64,000 bases of DNA from Mytilus californianus (GCF_021869535.1 NW_026262690.1:69371995-69435994), one strand, 5' to 3'; counted from the stretch's first letter, positions 23,552 to 36,405 are shown. Made by a program: numbers and translations. Notes: a model not told the origin generated them from the letters alone.

Positions 23552-25590
23552 TATACGACCGCAAAAAAATTTTCGGTCGTATATTGGTATCACGTCGTCG
23601 TCGTCCGCGTCGTCCGAAGACGTTTGGTTTCCGGACAATAACTTTAGTATTAGTAAATAGAAATCTATGAAATTTAAACACAAGGTTTATAACCACAAAA
23701 GGAAGGTTGGGACCGATTTTGGGGGTTATGGTCCCAACAGTTTAGGAATAAGGGGCCAAAAAGGGGCCCAAATAAGCATTTTTCTAGTTTCCAGACAATA
23801 ACTTGTGGAACGGTGTATGGATCTCTCTGAATTATACCACAAGTTTCCATACCACAAAGGGATGGCTGGGTTGGCTTTGGGGTGTTATGGCTCAAACCGT
23901 TTAGGAATTAGGGGCAAAAAAGGGGGAAAAACAAGGTTGTCCTGGTTAATGGACAAATACTTTAGTACAAAACATAATTTAAAGCAGTGAAAGGGATAAA
24001 TCAAATACAATATTTGAATTACCTCCCTTACACTGCTTTTAAAATATGTATAAAGTAATGGTTAATGAACAATTAAGACAATTTAAAACAGTGTAAGGGA
24101 GGTGATCCAAGTATAATGTTTTGATTACTTCCCTTACACTGCTTTTAAATTATGTTTAAAGAAATGCATATTTATAAAGGAAGACCAGTAAAAATATCTG
24201 CAAATTTTGCATCTTTTTTTTTTACAAAAAAATCCATATGAAAGATTTGACACCCTTTTTTAAATTCTATTATATAATAGATTAAGTAAGCACTATGGTA
24301 AATTTAAATGGGTAATTGGAAATTTGAATTGCGATTATGACCATATCTTGAGGGAAAGAATGTTTTGGGGGAAAAGGGGGGGGGGGGGGGGGGGTAAAAA
24401 GAAATTGTGTGGGGTCAATTTTTTCTCATTTCAGATTTCAGAAATTAAAAAGAATTATTCTTCAAATATTATTTTTTTTCAAATTTCAAATATTGAAAAA
24501 TTTCAAGAAGTTATCTTAATTGCACAGTATGGCGCATTATATTTGTAAAATCTTTGACCACATTTATTTATTTGTTATGCCGAATCTAACAGTGTATTTA
24601 GATTTTTAATTTTGGGTCCAGTTTTCAAATTGGTCTACATTAAGGTCCAAAGGGTCAAAAATTAAACTTAGTTTGATTTTAACAAAAATTGAATATATGG
24701 GGTTCTTTGATATGATGAATCTAAACATGTATTTAGATTTTTGATTTGGGCCCAGTTTTCAAGTTGGTCCAAATTGGGGTCCAAAATTAAACTTTGTTTG
24801 ATTTCAACAAAAATTGAATATATGGGGTTCTTTGATATGCTGAATCTAACCATGTATTTAGATTTTTTATTTGTGGGCCCCGCTATCAAATTGGTTCATA
24901 TTGAGGTCAAAAGGGTCCAAAATTAAACTTTGTTTGATTTCATCAAAAATTGAATTATTGGGGTTCTTTGATATGCCAAATCTAACCGTGTATTTAGATT
25001 TTTAATTTGGGGTCCCGTTTTTTAAATTGGTCTACATTAAGGTCCAAAGGGTCCAAAATTAAACTTAGTTTGATTTTAACAAAAATTGAATTCTTAGGGT
25101 TCTTTGATATGCTGAATCTAAACATGTGTTTAGATTTTTTATTGTGGGCCCAGTTTTCAAGTTTGTCCAAGTTGGGGTCCAAAATTAAACTTTGTTTGAT
25201 TTCAACAAAAATTGAATAAATGGGGTTCTTTGATATGCTGAATCTAACCATGTATTTTGATTTTTGGGCCCCGTTATCGAATTGGTCCACATTGAGGCCA
25301 AAATTAAACTTTGTTTGATTTCATCAACAATTGAACTCTTTGGATTCTTTGATGTGCTGAATCTAACCATGTATTTAGATTTTGGATATTGGACCATAAT
25401 AGGTAAATTAAAAATTTTAAGTTTTAGACCACATTCATTCTGTGTCAGAAACCTATGCTGTGTCAAATATTTAATCACAATCCAAATTCAGAGCTGTATC
25501 AAGCTTAAATGTTGTGTCCATACTTGCCCCAACTGTTCAGGGTTCGACCTCTGCGGTCGTATCAAGCTGCGCCCAGCGGAGCATTTTATT
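23552..25590 (+). repeat. Repeat family 1, copy B (long form)
   Basis: Left end TATACGACCGCAAAA...TTTTCGGTCGTA is a near-palindrome, followed by CGTCGTCGTCCGCGTCGTCC. Two cruciform-type segments (about 23982-24030 and 24087-24146, CCCTTACACTGCTTTTA) and a poly-G run at about 24370 follow. Then come about seven monomers of 110-130 bp (TTGGTCCACATT, AAATTAAACTTTGTTTGATT, GGGGTTCTTTGATATGC, CTAACCATGTATTTAGATTT) from 24585 to 25400. It ends GCGGTCGTATCAAGCTGCGC and CAGCGGAGC. Confidence 0.85.
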
Positions 25591-25599
25591 AATAATTGG

Positions 25600-26470
25600 T
25601 AAACATGATCATCAATACGTCGACTCGTTCCATGCATTTCCCTCATAACAGCATATGCTATGTAAACTCGTGTTCACTTTTTGCATGGAACCGGGTCATA
25701 GAATGATGCTTTGTGTATTTCTTGGAATTAATTCTTAATTGATTACTTAGCTCTGATACTCTTAATCTTTTAGGGAGTACTCCCCATGTACATCAACTTT
25801 ACAGCCACATCTGTTTTGTAAATTTACATTGAATGAATAGATACAGAATCTTATTGATAGTGCATTTCATTAAATGATAAAGACATACCTTAATAATACC
25901 TTACACTTATTTCTCCTCCACCATATTGTAGCTCTTGATATCTAAACACACAGTAACATTCCACGCATTAATCAATATATTTATCTAATTAACCAACTGC
26001 ATTCGATATTCTTAAGTAACTCAATTAATTGAATATTGATTATCGACAATTAGAATCCTTGTCAGTCTGCTACTCTCGCATTGTTTGTCTTTAGTTAACA
26101 GGCGTACGTGGTTTATAGGTGGTTTGTGTACTGATGGTGTGTATTTCCATTCAGTAATGTACAGTACATTTGGAAGCTAAATAAAAGACTGACATTCCGA
26201 TATTGGAAGATTCAAGCATTGATACATTTCCCGATATTAGGGTTGTCTTCATGGTTCTAACAGAAGTTAGTATTGTTTACCGTTTTCAACTACGCTTTTA
26301 AAAAAACTTTTATTTTTGTACAGCTGCTTCCGTTACTACATTCATAATTTAATTAATTTTGCAATCTAATTAAAATCATATCGTCTACTTTGCTCCATTA
26401 GATTGGTTTGTCGGTCGTTTTACCAATCTTATCGAAATCAGATACTTGAGTGAAATGTCTGATTTTAATC
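25600..26470 (-). promoter_or_regulatory. Conserved upstream block of zinc-finger member 2
   Basis: Homologous to 16860-17860: ATAGAATGA, GAATAGATACAG, TTATTGATAGTGC, CACACAGTAACATT and GTCGGTCGTTTTACCAATCT recur in the same order. Family-1 copy B lies between this block and the gene at 21.6-22.9 kb. Regulatory function is an inference from conservation among paralogues. Confidence 0.45.
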
Positions 26471-26984
26471 AGAATGATATAATTTGGATACTACACTTGC
26501 ATATTCAATATTCTTTTCTACTTTGTGCACATTAAGATGTAAAATATAGAAATAATTATAACTGGATGAAGATTTTGGTAAACTGCCATGAATTACTAGT
26601 AGATGGCAATATCTAGAATGAAATTCAGACGTGGCTTGTATTGATATTTGGGTTTTGCATTTAATAAGGGTACGATTATTGTCTTCTTTGGTCTGTTTGT
26701 ACGCAAAAATTGGTAAGGTTAACCCTTTGGACGAAGAAAATTGTAAAATGAATCAAACATGAATTTGAATATATTCAGTAGTTACAAACATTATGAGAAA
26801 ATAAACTGAAACTTTAATGCATTATTTGTGGTTAATAAAATTACCAGATGACAAAGTCATGGACCCTATCCTTTTTGCAAATGATTTCTCAACATTATAC
26901 AGGTCACAACCTAAATAACAAGATGATATATGCCAAAAAGTTTTTTTATGATTATTTGCTCTATTAATGAAAAATCTAGGTGTT

Positions 26985-27096
26985 AAATGCCATTTGAGTC
27001 TTTGGTCTATTTTTTGTTTTTGCCATGGCGTTGTCAGTTTAATGCCACTTTAGTCTTTGGTTTATGTTTGGTTTTTGCCATGGCGTTGTCTGTTTA
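26985..27096. repeat. 56-bp tandem duplication
   Basis: AATGCCA.TT.AGTCTTTGG and TTTTTGCCATGGCGTTGTC occur twice, at 26985 and 27041. The short ORF that reads through it is not a gene. Confidence 0.85.
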
Positions 27097-27858
27097 TCTT
27101 CGAAAATATACTCCTTTAACCGTTCGTATTGGGTACACTTTTTTTGTGTGTAGAAATACACATAGACGGTAACGGGCAAACAACTTTACCTGGAGACTCA
27201 AATATGATCGCTTCCTTTACTATACAAGTCATAATATAAAATTGTAAAATAGTTTTTGAATCTCATATTTTCGGACCAATTTCGCGAAGTTTTATGTTCT
27301 TTTGAATTTCTTTAATCGATGCTATAATGTTGGTATTTTGGAATTAAAAATTCGCTAATGAACGTCGTAAAGATGAACTTCATAGGGTCCACGAAAAAAT
27401 ACTAAAAAAGGTCGGTACAATGGTACTCTTCCGATATCTATTTTGAAAGACTGAAATAACAAGACTAAAGATTTAGTCTTCGTTGATAATATAGTGTCAA
27501 TGAGACAGCCATCCAACATCACAAAAACACATCTAGAGGTCAATATTCAGACTTGAACAGATATGTATCCTAAATTTTCAGGACCAGTTGAGGTTTACAT
27601 CTTGTTAATCTATTCCGTTATCTAAACACTATTGTATAATACATATTAATTCTTGACAACTGATGATATACTTTATGACAAAGCCAAGAAAAGTGAAAGG
27701 AAACTATCACAGATTTAATATTTAACAGAAATTACACATTGCCATGGTACTAGTAGACAGCGAACCCTTAGCAACAACAAAAAAATAAATAATTACAACA
27801 AATTCCTTACAAATAGTCTACTGTTAATGCTATTTTTTGCTTTGAAATACATAAATCT
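27097..27858. other. 3' flank of zinc-finger member 3, nothing recognised
   Basis: AT-rich, without supported exons or matching repeats. Confidence 0.45.
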
Positions 27859-29115
27859 TCAATGATTGAATTCTAGTTTGTGCTTTTTCAGACGAGTGTG
27901 CTGACCAAATTTTTCTCCACATACTTTACACTTATAACGAGGTTCTCCAGAGTGCACATGCATGTGAAAGTTCAATGTTGTCATTTGTGTAAATGATTTT
28001 TCACACACACCACATGTATAAGGTTTTTCTTTTGTGTGAATCCTTCGATGATTAGCGTAAACAGCGTGAAAAGTAAATCTTTGATCGCAAAAATCACATT
28101 TGTACGGTTTTTCACCAGTATGTAATCGAACATGTCGTACGAGATGATGCTTTTCGCTGAACTCTTTTGGACAGTGTTCGCATTTGTATTCTCTCTTAGC
28201 TGGTGGGTTGTGACATTTCATATGGCGAGTTAACTGATGGCTTTGTCCAAAATATCGGCCACATATTTCACACTGGATAGGCTTTCCTTTGTTTAAAAAT
28301 TCTCCAGTGTGAACGCTATCGTGTCGTCTGAGAGCGCTCTTTTGTTTGAATGAGAGGTGACACAGATCACACTGAAAAGGTCGTTCGCCTGTATGAACTC
28401 TCATATGATTGTCAAAATTTCTCTTATTCGACTCCTGTTTTCCACACACTTTACATCTGAACTTGTTATCCTCTTTTATGTCACAGTTGTGAGTTTTTGC
28501 ATGACTTTTAAAATTGCTTCTCTCCCCAAATGTTTTGCCACAGATCTCACACTTGAACGTTCTATTTGAAACTGGTTCAACTAAATGGACAGCCATGTGT
28601 CTTTTTAAGTTGCTTCTACTTGAAAAGGTTATGAGGCAAATTTCACATTCCCAAGTCTTATCTTTTGTTGGTTGTTTTATTTGAGTACCAAGCTCGTGAT
28701 ATTTTTTCTTTTTATGTTCTGACATTTTCTTTTTTCGTTTTACTTTTTCCGCAACATGTGACAGCTGGTTTTGAATCATAGTGTGTTTGTACGAAAACTT
28801 CCGGAAACTAATGTCACATCCAAGACGCCTTCTCCGATACTTTTTCACATCTTTCCTATTGGTCGCAAAAAAATCTCTTCGATCATAATCAGGTGGTGTT
28901 TGATTATCAATGTCGTATATGTCGGGCTCTTCCGATGCCTGAACTGTATAAACGATGTGTTTTCCATTAATATTCGCTTGTTTGACATGATAAAATAACC
29001 TTGCACAATTTTCGTTTACGGTAATTTCGTCCTCTACCGGTATTTCGTCCTCAGTTATTTCATAATACTCAGGATCTTTTATAATGTAACTTTCGCAGTC
29101 TTTAATTAAAGCCAT
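27859..29115 (-). CDS. C2H2 zinc-finger protein, 9 intact fingers plus a dead first finger (cluster member 3)
   Basis: A 418-residue paralogue of member 2 with the same layout: acidic N-terminus (IIKDPEYYEI, EDEI, CARLFYHVKQ), an isolated first finger, a basic stretch rich in Lys, then nine fingers to KHKLEFNH. Finger 1 has lost zinc ligands: the second Cys is Ser (CDIS) and the first His is Asn (MIQNQLSH), so it should not fold. The SUMO-type VKQE of member 2 is VKQA here. Finger 7 (EFSEKHHLVRH) keeps the same recognition helix as all paralogues, while finger 5 changes to QKSALRRH. The start follows an acceptor ATTTCACAG (exon start 29137). The gene is otherwise undamaged, so erosion of finger 1 looks like relaxed constraint on that module. 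Confidence 0.9.
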   Translation of the reverse strand: MALIKDCESYIIKDPEYYEITEDEIPVEDEITVNENCARLFYHVKQANINGKHIVYTVQASEEPDIYDIDNQTPPDYDRRDFFATNRKDVKKYRRRRLGCDISFRKFSYKHTMIQNQLSHVAEKVKRKKKMSEHKKKKYHELGTQIKQPTKDKTWECEICLITFSSRSNLKRHMAVHLVEPVSNRTFKCEICGKTFGERSNFKSHAKTHNCDIKEDNKFRCKVCGKQESNKRNFDNHMRVHTGERPFQCDLCHLSFKQKSALRRHDSVHTGEFLNKGKPIQCEICGRYFGQSHQLTRHMKCHNPPAKREYKCEHCPKEFSEKHHLVRHVRLHTGEKPYKCDFCDQRFTFHAVYANHRRIHTKEKPYTCGVCEKSFTQMTTLNFHMHVHSGEPRYKCKVCGEKFGQHTRLKKHKLEFNH

Positions 29116-30108
29116 GTTTCATTGATTGAAAGACATCCTGTGAAATAATAATTGCACAAAATTACGGTCATAGTTCAGGAAAAGCCATGCATGACAAGTC
29201 AGAAAATGAAAACAAAAACATGAAATACCACAGGTTTTAAAAAATAGAGCGGCATTATTGCTTCATAGACAATTAAAAGGTACAGTAATCTTACAAATGA
29301 GGTTTGCTGCCTAGGTTCATGACAGATACTAGTAGTCTTACCTTGAAGGAATTGGTTTCAAGTAAATAGCTCACCTCAACTTATTTCTCATCAATGAGAT
29401 TGTATAATTTCATTTAAACTTATAAACTGTGACCTGTGTCGTAAAAGAAAAATGATACTGAATTTTTACTTCAGATTTTTTTTTACCGGAATGGCTAGGC
29501 TATTTGCATGTTAAGTTCTTCATAATTGTGTCCTTTTATCTATAGCTTAAAAAAAAAAATAATTTTATATGCAACATGATTTAAGTTTTTTTATCAAACA
29601 TATATGGTAAGAACACTGTCTTACCAGTATAGGTCTGTTTACCTTATAATGAATAGTGTTAACTTACCAATATGTGTGTGTGTTTACCTTATAAATAAAG
29701 TCAATTAAACTTATCAGGGGTCAAATACGTGACAAATTTAAATTTGACCAGAGATCAATACAATACAACATACAATATTTACTTCTTATATAAACCAGAT
29801 TATGTAAAAATAATTTTTCATTTTAAATTCTCTTGCGACTTGTCCAGGCTTTAAACGAAAGTTGTATATCTTTAATATGTGAACATTTTTGAGACATCAA
29901 CCCAACGACACACTAAAAACTAGAAGCGTAGGATACTGGGTCCATGCTATCTTTTCCCTTGTTTTCCTTTGCTCCTTAGTGAATTATTGTTTTATTGGCA
30001 TTCATACCACATATTTATATTTTTATATTCACTCAGGAGGTTCCCATAAAGTTATCCTTCAACTTCACTTTCTTTTGTGTAGATCATATTCCTCTCCACA
30101 TAATTTAA

Positions 30109-30812
30109 AGGGGCACTAGCTGTCAAATTCATGTTCACCGATTTGACTCAAATTCTCATATTCGACTTGTAACATACTAAAACGTATATCCATTATCCAA
30201 ATATAAAAAAAAGTCTAAAATAAACAATGTACGATGTATAAACTCGAAATTATGTATCAGCATTTCGTGTGTATTTTAGTCTGGACGCCATCTAATTAAC
30301 CATCGAGGTGACCTTCCGAAGACTGCCGACGGTCATATAACCCGATATAAACATAAACATAGATATAAATAGATAGCGAACTCATGCAATTGGATTTTTC
30401 TAGGTCTGTTTGATTTCATATTATAGGTTAAAACAATATGTTAATAATCTTTTTTACCTGTATAAGAATGAGTTTTTGTAGATCGCATCAGTCAACCAAA
30501 TGGTTTACCCTTGTTTCACTTTCAATGTTGACATTATTTTCCTTTTACTAGCTGAACACGCCTAATTCATGCGTAACCCATCTCTAGCTAAGAGGTTCAA
30601 TTGAAGTTCACATGAATACGGATTTAAGGAGGTCGAATTATTCACTTGCAAGTGAATAATTCATTAGCGATGTTTCTTTGCTTATTTTGACAAAACTGAA
30701 CCAGACTGGCTGCTAAAAGCGAATTTTTATTTCACTATTTAACTTTCATTGATGATTGAACAAAAAAAATATCATTTTTTATTTTTTTCTATATCTCGTA
30801 GTTAGTGCCCCT
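30109..30812 (+). mobile_element. TTAA-flanked MITE, copy 2
   Basis: AGGGGC at the left and GCCCCT at the right lie inside TTAA at 30105-30108 and 30813-30816. The interior, reversed, matches 1899-2555 (GTTCAATCAT.AATGAAA, AGCAGCCAGT.TGGTTCA, CGCCTAATTCATG). Confidence 0.85.
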
Positions 30813-30984
30813 TTAAGCTACTGTGTTGATCGCATCTATATGCATTAAATGCATTGTATTTGACTTGATATATTGGATACAAGATATATATACAGTTAGG
30901 TGTGCTTTATATTTTGACTTACACCTAGAAATTGAGAGTGTAGGTCGGCGGATAACAAGACTTTACGAAAAAAGAGATTATTTC

Positions 30985-31150
30985 AATCTTACCATTATGA
31001 ACTTATATGGGGCCCTTTATAGCTTGCTGTTCGGTGTGAGCCAATGCTCCGTGTTGAAGGCCGTACCTTGACCTATAATATTTACTTTTATAAATTGTAA
31101 CTTGGATGGATAGTTGTCTCATTGGCACTCATACCACATCTTCCTATATC
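30985..31150 (-). repeat. Repeat family 7 fragment, reverse
   Basis: The minus strand gives GAAGATGTGGTATGAGTGCC, AATGAGACAACTATCCATCC and TACGGCCTTCAACACGG, as in other copies. Confidence 0.65.
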
Positions 31151-31916
31151 TATTCACATTTCTATGTAGCAGCAAATTCTAGGGAGTGTGAAAAAAATCA
31201 GGTTTCCTTATACATGTACACTTATTAAAATCGGATCCGCTTAATATTTATACGGACAAGCTTACGTGATTTCATTATGTGAATTCGAGGTGTCATACAA
31301 TGGAAAATTATCCTGATTTCACCGTATACATTGTCTCATTGTTATTTTTTACTAAATGTTTTGTTAGAAAATGTATGGTTATGTATTTGAAATATATGAG
31401 TACTTGGTCACCAGTTTCATGGTGACACGTCTAACTATTTTGATTTAAAAAATCAAAAGTTGTATCCATTTTCTGTACATTTCTGTGATCTATATGATAC
31501 TAATACCGAACAAAAAAGAATTTCCACTGCGTCAATACACATATATCAGAGACAGGTAAATCCAGGTCCGTAAACTCTGATGTTTGTCATAAAACAAAAT
31601 GAAATATGACAATATAAGAATTATACGAAAGTATTAGTTCGACGGATTTGGCCATTGAAATAGATCGTTACTTTGTGTCTTTTGTCGTTCTTATACGACC
31701 GCAAAAAATTTTGCGGTCGTATATTGGTGTCACGTCGTCGTCGTCGTCGTCCGAAGACACATTGGTTTCCGGACAATAACTTTTGTTTAAGTGTATGGAT
31801 TTCTATGAAATTTTACCATAAGGTTTATGACCACAAACAGAAGATTGGGATTGATTTTGGGGGTTATGGTCCTAACAGTTCAGGAATAAGGGGCCAAAAT
31901 GGGGCCCAAATAAGGA

Positions 31917-33490
31917 ACTGTGAGCTTTTGCTATCACTTGGCGTCCGTCGTCGTCCGTCGTCGTCTGTCGTCGTCCGTCATCGTCCGTCTAGTGTAAACT
32001 ATTTCAAACATCTTCCTCTCTGAAACTACTGAACCAATTCCAACCAAACTTTAGCTGAATGATGCTTAGGGTATCTAGAATAAAGTTTGTGTTTAATTTA
32101 CTGTTTCGTCAAATAACATGGCCGCCATGGCTAAAAATAGAACATTAGGGTAAAATGCAGTTTTTGGCTTATATCTCAAAAACCAAAGCATTTAGAGCAA
32201 ATCTGACATGGGGGTTAAAGTGTTCATTAGGTGAAATTCTATCAGCCCTGAAATTTTCAGTTTAATCTGATAACCCATTGTTGGGTTGCTGCCACTAAAT
32301 TGGTAATTTTAAGGAAATTTTGCAGTTTTTGGTTATTATCTTGAATATTATTAATGATACAGATAAACTGTGAACAGCAAAAATGTTCAGCGAGGTAAGA
32401 TCTACAAATAAGTTCATATGATCAAAATTGTCAATTGAGAATGACCCCTTAAGGAGTTATTGCCCTCTAAGGACATTTTTACACAATTTGTTTATCATGT
32501 TTTCTAACTTAAAAAAATCTTCTTCTCTGAAACTTTTGAACCAATTCCAACCAAACTTAAGCTGAATGATTCTAAGGGTATCTATAATTAAGTTTGTGTT
32601 TTATTTTCTGTTTCGTAAAAAAACATGGCCGCCATGGCTAAAAATAGAATGTAGGGGTAAAATGCAATTTTTGGCTTGTATCTCAAAAACCAAAGCATTT
32701 AGAGCTAATCTGATGAGAGGTAACATAGGCGGATCCAGGGAGGCCCTGGGGGCCCAGGCCCCTCTTTTGTGGGAAAAATTTGGTTGATAATATAGGGAAT
32801 TACTGAAGCATGACTGGAGCGGGCCCCCCTTAGGTCAGTCAGTGGCCCCCCCCCCCTAATGAAAAGTTTTGGATCCGCCACTGGGTAAAAATTTTTATTA
32901 GGCCAAGCTCTGTCAGCCCTGAAATTTTCAGATGAATCTAACAACCCATTGTTGGATTGCTGCAACTTAATTGGTAATTTTAAGGAAATTTTGCAGATTT
33001 TGGTTATTATCTTGAATATTATTAATGATAAAGATAAACTGTAAACAGCAAAAATGTTCAGCAAAGTATGATCTACAAATAGGTTGGTATGACCAAAATT
33101 GTCAATTGTCCCGTTAAGGAGTAATTGCCCTTTAAAATCAATTTTTAACAATTTGTTCATTTAGTTTGCTTACTTTAAAAAATCTTCTCCTTTGAAACTG
33201 CTGAATTAATTTCAGCCAAACTTGGGCTGAATGAGTTTCAGAGTATCTAGTATAAGTTTTGTGTTTTATTTTCTTGTACGTCAAGAAACATAGCCACTAT
33301 GGCTAAAATGAAACATAGGGTAAAATGCATTTCTTTGATTTTGAAGAAAATATGACAGATACAAAGAACATTTCAATGGAAGTTTTAAGCCATTCATTAA
33401 TATATATTGAAAAGCAAAAATAATCATTGATGAAAGATTTAAGCAAAAAAATTACAGGTGAGCGATTCAGGCTCTTGAGAGCCTCTTGTT
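31917..33490 (+). mobile_element. Repeat family 5 element nested in copy C
   Basis: Begins near GAACTGTGAGCTTTTGCTAT with a CGTCCGTCGTCG tract. It has three monomers (TCTCTGAAAC..CTGAACCAAT, AACATGGCCGCCATGGCTAA, TATCTCAAAAACCAAAGCAT, ATTGGTAATTTTAAGGAAAT). It ends AGGTGAGCGATTCAGGCTCT with the hairpin AGGCTCTTGAGAGCCT. A lone end of the same family is at 45364. Confidence 0.75.
32724..32883. mobile_element. Short CA...TG MITE (hAT-like), copy 2, third-level insertion
   Basis: CATAGGCGGATCCA and TGGATCCGCCACTG are inverted ends. GGTAA flanks both sides (32719-32723 and 32884-32888). It interrupts the second monomer of the family-5 element, whose halves match the uninterrupted monomer. The interior matches 7499-7626. 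Confidence 0.78.
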
Positions 33491-34719
33491 CTAGTTTCCA
33501 GACAATAACTTGTGAAAAGGTGTATGGATCCCTCTGAAATTATACCACAAGTTACCATATCACAAAGGGATGGTAAGAATTTGCTTTGGGGGGTTTAGGC
33601 TCAAACTGTTTAGGAATTAGGGGCAAAAAAGGGGAAAAACCAGGGTTTTCAGGTTAATGGACAATTACTTAAGTACAAAACATAATTTTAAAGCAGTGTA
33701 AGGGAGGTAATTCAAACACATATTGTCAAATTACCTCCCTTACACTGTTTGTAAATTATTTATAAAGAAATGTATTGTCTTTAGGTGATTAGCTGTCAAT
33801 TTATTTTTAGAAGTTACTATTTTAAAATTGTTTGATAAAGTTTATTTAATTATAGCCATGATTATGTATGTGAAGGAATTTTATTTTTAGATATTACTAT
33901 TTAATGTTGCTGATGGAGGCTTTTTAATTTTAGGCATGATTATGATGTCATTTTCTATTTTAAAAACTATTTAATTATAGCCATGATTATGTATGTGAAG
34001 GAATTTTATTTTTAGATATTACTATTTAATGTTGCTGATGAAAGTGTTTTAATTTTAGGCATGATTATGATGTCATTTTCTATTTTAATACTTTTATGAT
34101 GTATTTAAATGGGTTTTTATGGTTGCAAAGTCCTAGATGTCAATTTATTTTAAGAAGTTACTTTTAAATGCTGATGAAGGAATTTTATTTTTAGCCATGA
34201 CTATAATGTCATTTTCTATTTTAATACTTTTGTGATGTATTTAAATGGGCTTTTATGGCTAAAAAAAAAACATTTTTCTAGTTTCCAGACAGTAACTTGT
34301 GATTAAGTGTATGGATCTCTCTAAAATTGTACTACAAGGTTCCATACTACAAAGGAAAGACTGCAATTGAGTTTGATGGTTAATGCTAAAAGGGGGATTC
34401 AAAAAGTTTGGGGAGAAGGGAGGGTTTCCAATTTTTTTTTTAAAGGGTTCATATTTTTTTTTTTCAAAATTTTCAAAATTTCAAATTTTTGAAAAGTTTC
34501 AAGAAGAAATCTTCAATTGCACAGTATTGCGCATTAGATTTGTTAGATCTTTGACCACATTTATTTTGTGGCAGAAACCTTTATTATGTCAAAAATTTGA
34601 TCACAATCCAAATTCAGATAGTATCAATCAAGCTTGAATATTTTGTCCAAATTTGCCCCAACTGTTCAGGGATCGACCACTGCGGTCGTATCAGGCTGCG
34701 CTCAGCGAAGCCTTTTATT

Positions 34720-36084
34720 GTTATTTGTTTGAATTTGCCTAGTGACTTAAAAAAATGAAATCTCTGTCGCAAATCAATCGATTTTGATTATATATTTTCA
34801 TCCTGAACGTCTGAAGTGCTCTAATATGCGGAGAGTCGATATGTTTCGGTATCTTATAAAGCCAGTAGAAAAATGAACTGAAGTTGGTTATTGAAGAATT
34901 TATTCCAATTTCAAAATAATTTGCACAAAACAACACGCCTACTGTCCTCATCGCTTGCTAAATAATGAGAGTAATTTTCATGTGAAACGATACAAGGGAT
35001 TTCTGTTTGACAAATAAAGCAACAATTTTCGTTTTTGAATAGTCGAAAATGATTAATCAGAAAATTTTCAATTACTCCATGACCATGATGACACCAGAAA
35101 TATTTTGTCAAAGTATTGCCTCATATCAATCACTATTTAAAAAGTTATCTTCAATAGAAATGTTAATGCCAATGAAATTAATCGAGGTGGAGTGTTTCTT
35201 TTGTTGAGTTTGTTTAGAATTCTTATGTTATTTATAGCGTCATTACGGAGAACGTGCAATAATAATAATAATAATAATATAATAATAATAATTTCTGTTT
35301 GACAATAATAAATGTATGTATGAAATTTAACATTTACTAGTAAAACTTACCAATATGTCAGTTCATCCGTTTATGATACATGTGTTTTCCCCCATTGGAA
35401 ATGGCCTCCAGTCAACAAAGTCCAATTATGTAATTATGACACATCTATGTTTATTTAGCGGTTGATATTGCTAATTAAAACGGATTAACAGGTGTGAAAG
35501 GCGATTTTGATTAAATTAAATTTTCAATCCTTTGACCTTACATAATTCTTTTATTTTGGTAGATCTTGGCTCCTAACTAAATTTAAGAGTGTTTGTAGTA
35601 TGTTTTAGAATTTTATGGATGGAAAAAATAAATGTTGCCATAAATTCTACAAATATACGATTGATGGAATTAAAAATGGAAATTATAATACTCTTGTGTT
35701 CATTCGTTTGCTTCGAAAGTCCGAGGAACTTTACCATCTACATGCATTGCTTATCTCAGCCTCTTTCAATTAGTTGTTTAAACCACCGGCTGTTGATGTA
35801 GACTTCGCATGTTTGAAGAAAGTCATTGTTGTTATTTGGAACTTTATTTCCACCTGCCCTTTGAAGTTTTTTCGTTTTCATCTGACACAATCATGTTGGC
35901 AGAAGACTTAGGCATTATTACACAGGCACTTAATTGTCTCTTGATTTTTTTTAACCTGTATACCTTTATACATTTTTTTACTCTGACAACACATCCTGTA
36001 TTTTTTGTCTCTTTGAAGAGATTCCTTGAACAGCACCCGTCAACTACATCAACATTATAGATATATATCAACTGCATGTTATGT
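34720..36084. other. Intergenic with an AAT microsatellite
   Basis: No gene recognised. (AAT)n lies at 35259-35291. Short ORFs here have no family resemblance I can see. Confidence 0.45.
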
Positions 36085-36405
36085 TAATAAGGTGCAACGA
36101 ATAAAACGAAAATGTCCTGTATAAAAAGCGCAAATGTCCTGTATATAAAGCGCAAATGTCCTATGAAGTGAATCGTAAATGTCATATAAAGTGAATCGTA
36201 AATGTTCTTTGAAGTAAAGTGTAAATGTGTTATAAAGTGAATCGTGAATGTCCTATGAAGTGAATCGTAAATGTCATATAAAGTGAATCGTAAATGTTCT
36301 TTGAAGTAAAGCGTAAATGTGTTATAAAGTGAATCGTGAATGTCCTATGAAGTAAAGCGTAAATGTCCTATACAGTGAAGCGTAAATGTCCTATAAAGTG
36401 TCCGC
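36085..36405. repeat. 23-bp minisatellite with a 92-bp higher-order unit
   Basis: The unit is close to CGTAAATGTCCTATGAAGTG plus AAT. Variants cycle so that GTCATATAAAGTGAATCG recurs at 36181 and 36273, exactly four units apart. Confidence 0.9.

Larger units (their letters stand above)
31692..34719 (+). repeat. Repeat family 1, copy C, carrying a nested insertion
   Basis: The left end is a perfect palindrome (arms TACGACCGCAAAA / TTTTGCGGTCGTA) followed by (GTC)n. It is interrupted at 31917-33490 by a family-5 element, then resumes CTAGTTTCCAGACAATAACT. A hairpin (AAAGCAGTGTAAGGGAGG ... CCTCCCTTACACTG) is at about 33690. Tandem units of about 130 bp (33800-34260) follow, and the end is GCGGTCGTATCAGGCTGCGC with CAGCGAAGCC. 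Confidence 0.82.

Noticed and set aside
32705-33160. 151-codon minus-strand ORF
   Set aside because: It runs across the border of a MITE and its host repeat, and matches no family I know.
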